Source of the DNA: Aporhodopirellula aestuarii
Lineage (GTDB): Bacteria; Planctomycetota; Planctomycetia; Pirellulales; Pirellulaceae
Reading direction: 5' to 3'
Assembly: GCF_023701485.1 (NCBI RefSeq)
Contig: NZ_JAMQBK010000029.1
Span: 124,001 to 188,000 of the forward strand
Length of the DNA stretch: 64,000 bases
The notes beneath the pieces are model-generated. The model searched no databases, was not told where the DNA came from, and worked only from the letters and a program-made list of their open reading frames with translations. Positions 61,388-64,000 of the stretch are shown here, one piece after another (within the stretch, counting starts at the first letter, position 1; the number at the start of each line of letters is the position of its first letter). Position numbers and translations under genes: made by a program.

Positions 61388-61741
61388 ATGGCTGAGCCCC
61401 GAATCGTTGATTTGACGGCGATTGAGCCCGTCGCATGCCCCTGCGGTTTGGCTCGTCGGGCGTTTGGCGACTTTCCTGAGTTCCCCGGCACCGTGCATTT
61501 GACTGAGATTGAGTCGACGGCGCGTGCCCATTCGCACAGTGATCACACCGAGATCTACGTCATCTTGGCGTGTGGCCCCGATGCGGCGATTGAGCTCGAT
61601 GGCGTTCGAACACCGGTTACCCCAATGACTGCGATCGCGATCCCTCCCGGAGTCGTGCACCGAGCGATCGGAAAGATGCAAACTCTGATCATTTGTCACC
61701 CGGAGTTCGATCCGCGTGATGAGCGACTCGTGGATTGTTGA
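61388..61741 (+). CDS. Small cupin-domain protein
   Basis: I chose the ATG at 61388 (MAEPRIVDLTAIEPVACPCG); the frame is open 63 nt further upstream. The ~117-residue protein is a single cupin barrel: HSHSDHTEIYVIL supplies the first metal-binding motif and IPPGVVHRAIG the second. Metal-dependent sugar isomerases, dioxygenases and small binding proteins share this fold, so no function is assigned. A CxC pair (CPCG) near residue 18 is unusual. Confidence 0.8.
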   Translation: MAEPRIVDLTAIEPVACPCGLARRAFGDFPEFPGTVHLTEIESTARAHSHSDHTEIYVILACGPDAAIELDGVRTPVTPMTAIAIPPGVVHRAIGKMQTLIICHPEFDPRDERLVDC

Positions 61742-61959
61742 TCTGCGTCTGATGAAACGTCCGCCACGGCGTGCTCGATGCGCTGCCCCAATAAACACGA
61801 CGACCCGTCCAATCGATTACGCACCGAATTCGTCAAATCGATATACTGCGACAACTCGGCTCCTCCCGAATTTTTTGACTGACTGTTAAAGTGTCAAGCG
61901 CCTCACGGCACATCTCCATCCGTCTTCCCGCCGCCCTCCCTTCCAATCCGGTTTGCTAG

Positions 61960-64000
61960 ATGTCCCCCACGACCTCAACGACTCGCCTCGCTGAAAGTGT
62001 TGACTCGTTCTTCTCCTGCTCAAGGTTCCGATCGGTGCTAACCGCATCGGCCTTTGCTTTTTCCATGTTTGTCACGTTTTCTGCTTCTGCGGATGACAAG
62101 GCGGATTGGACTTACTGGCGCGGCCCCCTATTTAATGGAACCGCCGAGGCAGAAGGCTTGGTCGACGACTGGGACGCCGAAGGCGGGGAAGGCAGCAATG
62201 TGTTGTGGAAACGCGATGACCTGGGTGCACGCAGCACGCCGGTTGTCATGGATGGCCGACTGTACACCATCACTCGCGCCGATCCCGGAACCCCGATCGA
62301 AGGCGAGAAAATCGTCTGTGTCGACGCCGAAACAGGGGAAACGCTCTGGGAGAACCGTTTCAACGTCTGGATGTCGGACGTGCCTGATACCCGCGTGGGT
62401 TGGAGCAGCGTGGTCGCCGACCCCGAAACCGGCAATGTTTATGCACTCGGTGTATGCGGCCTTTTCCTAGGCATCAACGGAAAAACGGGCGAGACGATAT
62501 GGAGCAAGCCGTTGCATGAGCAGTTCGGATTGCTCAGCACGTACGGGGGCCGGACCAATTTCCCCGTCGTCCATGAAGATTTGGTGATCATCAGTGGGGT
62601 CATCATCAATTGGGGAGATGCTGCCAAACCGAACCACCGCCTGATCGCGATGGACAAACACACTGGCGAGGTGGTCTGGTTCTCCGGCACGCGAGACCTG
62701 CCCGATGATACGACTTATTCCGCACCGACACTGACGACGATCGATGGCCAGCGGCAAATCATCCTGGGTGCCGGCGATGGGTCCGTTTGGGGATTCCAGC
62801 CTCGCACCGGCAAGCCGCTATGGCACTACGACCTTTCACGCCGCGGCCTGTTCGCGACGCCCCTGATTGATGGCAATCGCGTTTACTGCAGCCACAGCGA
62901 AGAAAATGTGACCGGCAGCGCGATGGGCGCCGTCGCCGCACTCGAGATTTCCGGTACCGGTGATGACACGACGGTCAAAGAACTCTGGAAACTCGATGAG
63001 CTCGTCATCGGACGCAGTGCCCCGATCGTGGTCGACGGTCGTCTGTATATCGTCGACGACCGCTGCAAGTTGTGGGTGATCGATGCCGACAGCGGAGACA
63101 TGATCGCTGAGCGAATCGCGATCGGTGACCGCAAGCAATGGCCGAGCCTGCTGTATGCGGATGAAAAAATTTACGTTTTGACGGAAAACGGCCGTTGGGC
63201 GATTCTCGAAATTACCGAAGACGGCGTCGACTTCATCAACAAAGGTCGCCTGCGCGACGAAGCCTTCTACGGTTCCCCGATCCTCGCGGGCGGGAAACTG
63301 TATTTCCAAGGTACTTCGGCGCTTTACTGTGTCGGAAACGAAACCGCGACGCAAAAACCGGTTAGCTTGGCCGAACAACTCGTCGGTGAAACCCCCGTCG
63401 ACGAAAACCCCGCCATCGCACAGCTGCTCATCGTCCCCGGTGAACTGTTGCTTGAGCCCGGTGAGTCGGTTGATCTGTCGGTTCGAGTGTTCAACGCATT
63501 GGGCCAACAACTCGCCACACCGTCGGCCGACCAAGTGACCTACACGGTAACCGGCCCCGGAGAAATCAGTAACGCGACCTTCACCGCAAACCAAGACGCG
63601 TCTCACGACGCAGCCACGATCACGGCGACTATCGGCGATGTGTTCGGAACGACACGTGTTCGAATCGTGCCACCGCTGCCTTGGAAGTTCACCTTCGATG
63701 ACCTGAGCGATCCACCGGTGTCTTGGGTGGGTGCTCGTTATCGCCACCAAATCCGTCCGGTCGATGGATCGCCCGCCTTGGTGAAGGTCAGCACGATCCC
63801 CAAAGGTGCACGAAGCCGTGCCTGGATGGGGTCGAGCGATCTGAAAAACTACACCATCGCCGCCGACGTTCTTGGAAAACGGTCCAACGGTCAGATGCCA
63901 GACATCGGACTGACCGCCCACGGTTATGTCCTCGACCTGATGGGCAACAGCCAGCAGGTTCAGATCCGAACTTGGTCACCGCAACTCCGGATGGCCCGGA
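61960..64000 (+). CDS. Secreted PQQ-like beta-propeller protein (3' partial)
   Basis: The frame from the ATG at 61960 stays open to the window end (680 complete codons). A signal peptide (VLTASAFAFSMFVTFSASA) is followed by WTYWRGPLFNGTAEAEGL, the typical opening of planctomycete WRGP propeller proteins. PQQ-like blades follow (DAETGETLWENRF, DKHTGEVVWFSG, QPRTGKPLWHYDL). From about residue 560 a beta-sandwich region begins (FTFDDLSDPPVSWVGARYRH), possibly a laminin-G or sugar-binding-like domain. It should be periplasmic. No enzymatic residues are visible. The family resembles that of the gene at the left edge. Confidence 0.88.
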   Translation, partial: MSPTTSTTRLAESVDSFFSCSRFRSVLTASAFAFSMFVTFSASADDKADWTYWRGPLFNGTAEAEGLVDDWDAEGGEGSNVLWKRDDLGARSTPVVMDGRLYTITRADPGTPIEGEKIVCVDAETGETLWENRFNVWMSDVPDTRVGWSSVVADPETGNVYALGVCGLFLGINGKTGETIWSKPLHEQFGLLSTYGGRTNFPVVHEDLVIISGVIINWGDAAKPNHRLIAMDKHTGEVVWFSGTRDLPDDTTYSAPTLTTIDGQRQIILGAGDGSVWGFQPRTGKPLWHYDLSRRGLFATPLIDGNRVYCSHSEENVTGSAMGAVAALEISGTGDDTTVKELWKLDELVIGRSAPIVVDGRLYIVDDRCKLWVIDADSGDMIAERIAIGDRKQWPSLLYADEKIYVLTENGRWAILEITEDGVDFINKGRLRDEAFYGSPILAGGKLYFQGTSALYCVGNETATQKPVSLAEQLVGETPVDENPAIAQLLIVPGELLLEPGESVDLSVRVFNALGQQLATPSADQVTYTVTGPGEISNATFTANQDASHDAATITATIGDVFGTTRVRIVPPLPWKFTFDDLSDPPVSWVGARYRHQIRPVDGSPALVKVSTIPKGARSRAWMGSSDLKNYTIAADVLGKRSNGQMPDIGLTAHGYVLDLMGNSQQVQIRTWSPQLRMAR

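Noticed and set aside
62836-63921. 361-residue minus-strand open frame
   Set aside because: It is antisense to the partial beta-propeller gene, whose frame from 61960 is open throughout with clear PQQ-like blades. The minus frame has no recognisable domains.

Overview
The window looks like chromosomal DNA of a marine planctomycete of the Pirellulaceae (Rhodopirellula-like). The signs are several sulfatases, PQQ-type beta-propeller proteins, secreted cysteine-rich CCEP-repeat proteins, large hypotheticals of planctomycete style, frequent GTG/TTG starts and weak Shine-Dalgarno sites. The genus is inference. I saw no rRNA, tRNA, CRISPR array or intact insertion sequence.

Layout. (1) 1-5709, plus strand: a partial beta-propeller/TPR protein, a UPF0489-like TPR protein and nadD, coupled by 4-nt overlaps. 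(2) 5752-18143, minus strand: a compact nonribosomal peptide operon. It encodes FAAL-ACP-C-A(Gly-like)-PCP, a FOXRED2-like flavoprotein, and C-A-MT-PCP-TE. Read as an assembly line it predicts a fatty-acyl-Gly-(N-methyl amino acid) lipodipeptide. (3) 18505-21213: a porin with a Cys-rich head and its terminator, then rpmB and gatC. (4) 21296-40294: a red-algal galactan locus. One minus-strand run holds sulfatase, GH16, GH16 (kappa-carrageenase-like), MFS sugar porter, GH127, sulfatase, sulfatase. A second minus-strand group holds a cycloisomerase, an aldehyde dehydrogenase, a KDPG/KDPGal-type aldolase and a KDG-type kinase. Together these would cut and desulfate carrageenan-like polymer, release 3,6-anhydro-D-galactose and convert it to pyruvate and glyceraldehyde-3-phosphate. 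Two tandem FadR-type GntR regulators sit at the end, and FadR-type palindromes lie upstream of both gene groups.

(5) 40439-47248: a His-Gly secreted protein, SlyX, a FliL-like membrane protein, an OprP-like porin, prfB with a programmed +1 frameshift, mnmA and a membrane protein. (6) 47486-57297: mutL, a GNAT protein, a double-PDZ protein, an NTase-HD fusion, small hypotheticals, a hotdog thioesterase and rpsR. (7) 57779-64000: a transglutaminase-like lipoprotein with Ser in place of the catalytic Cys, a very cysteine-rich secreted protein with terminator, a cupin, and a second beta-propeller protein running off the window.

The two most interesting systems are the carrageenan-type locus, with its shared EF-hand tail and operators, and the lipodipeptide NRPS operon with its FOXRED2-like enzyme.
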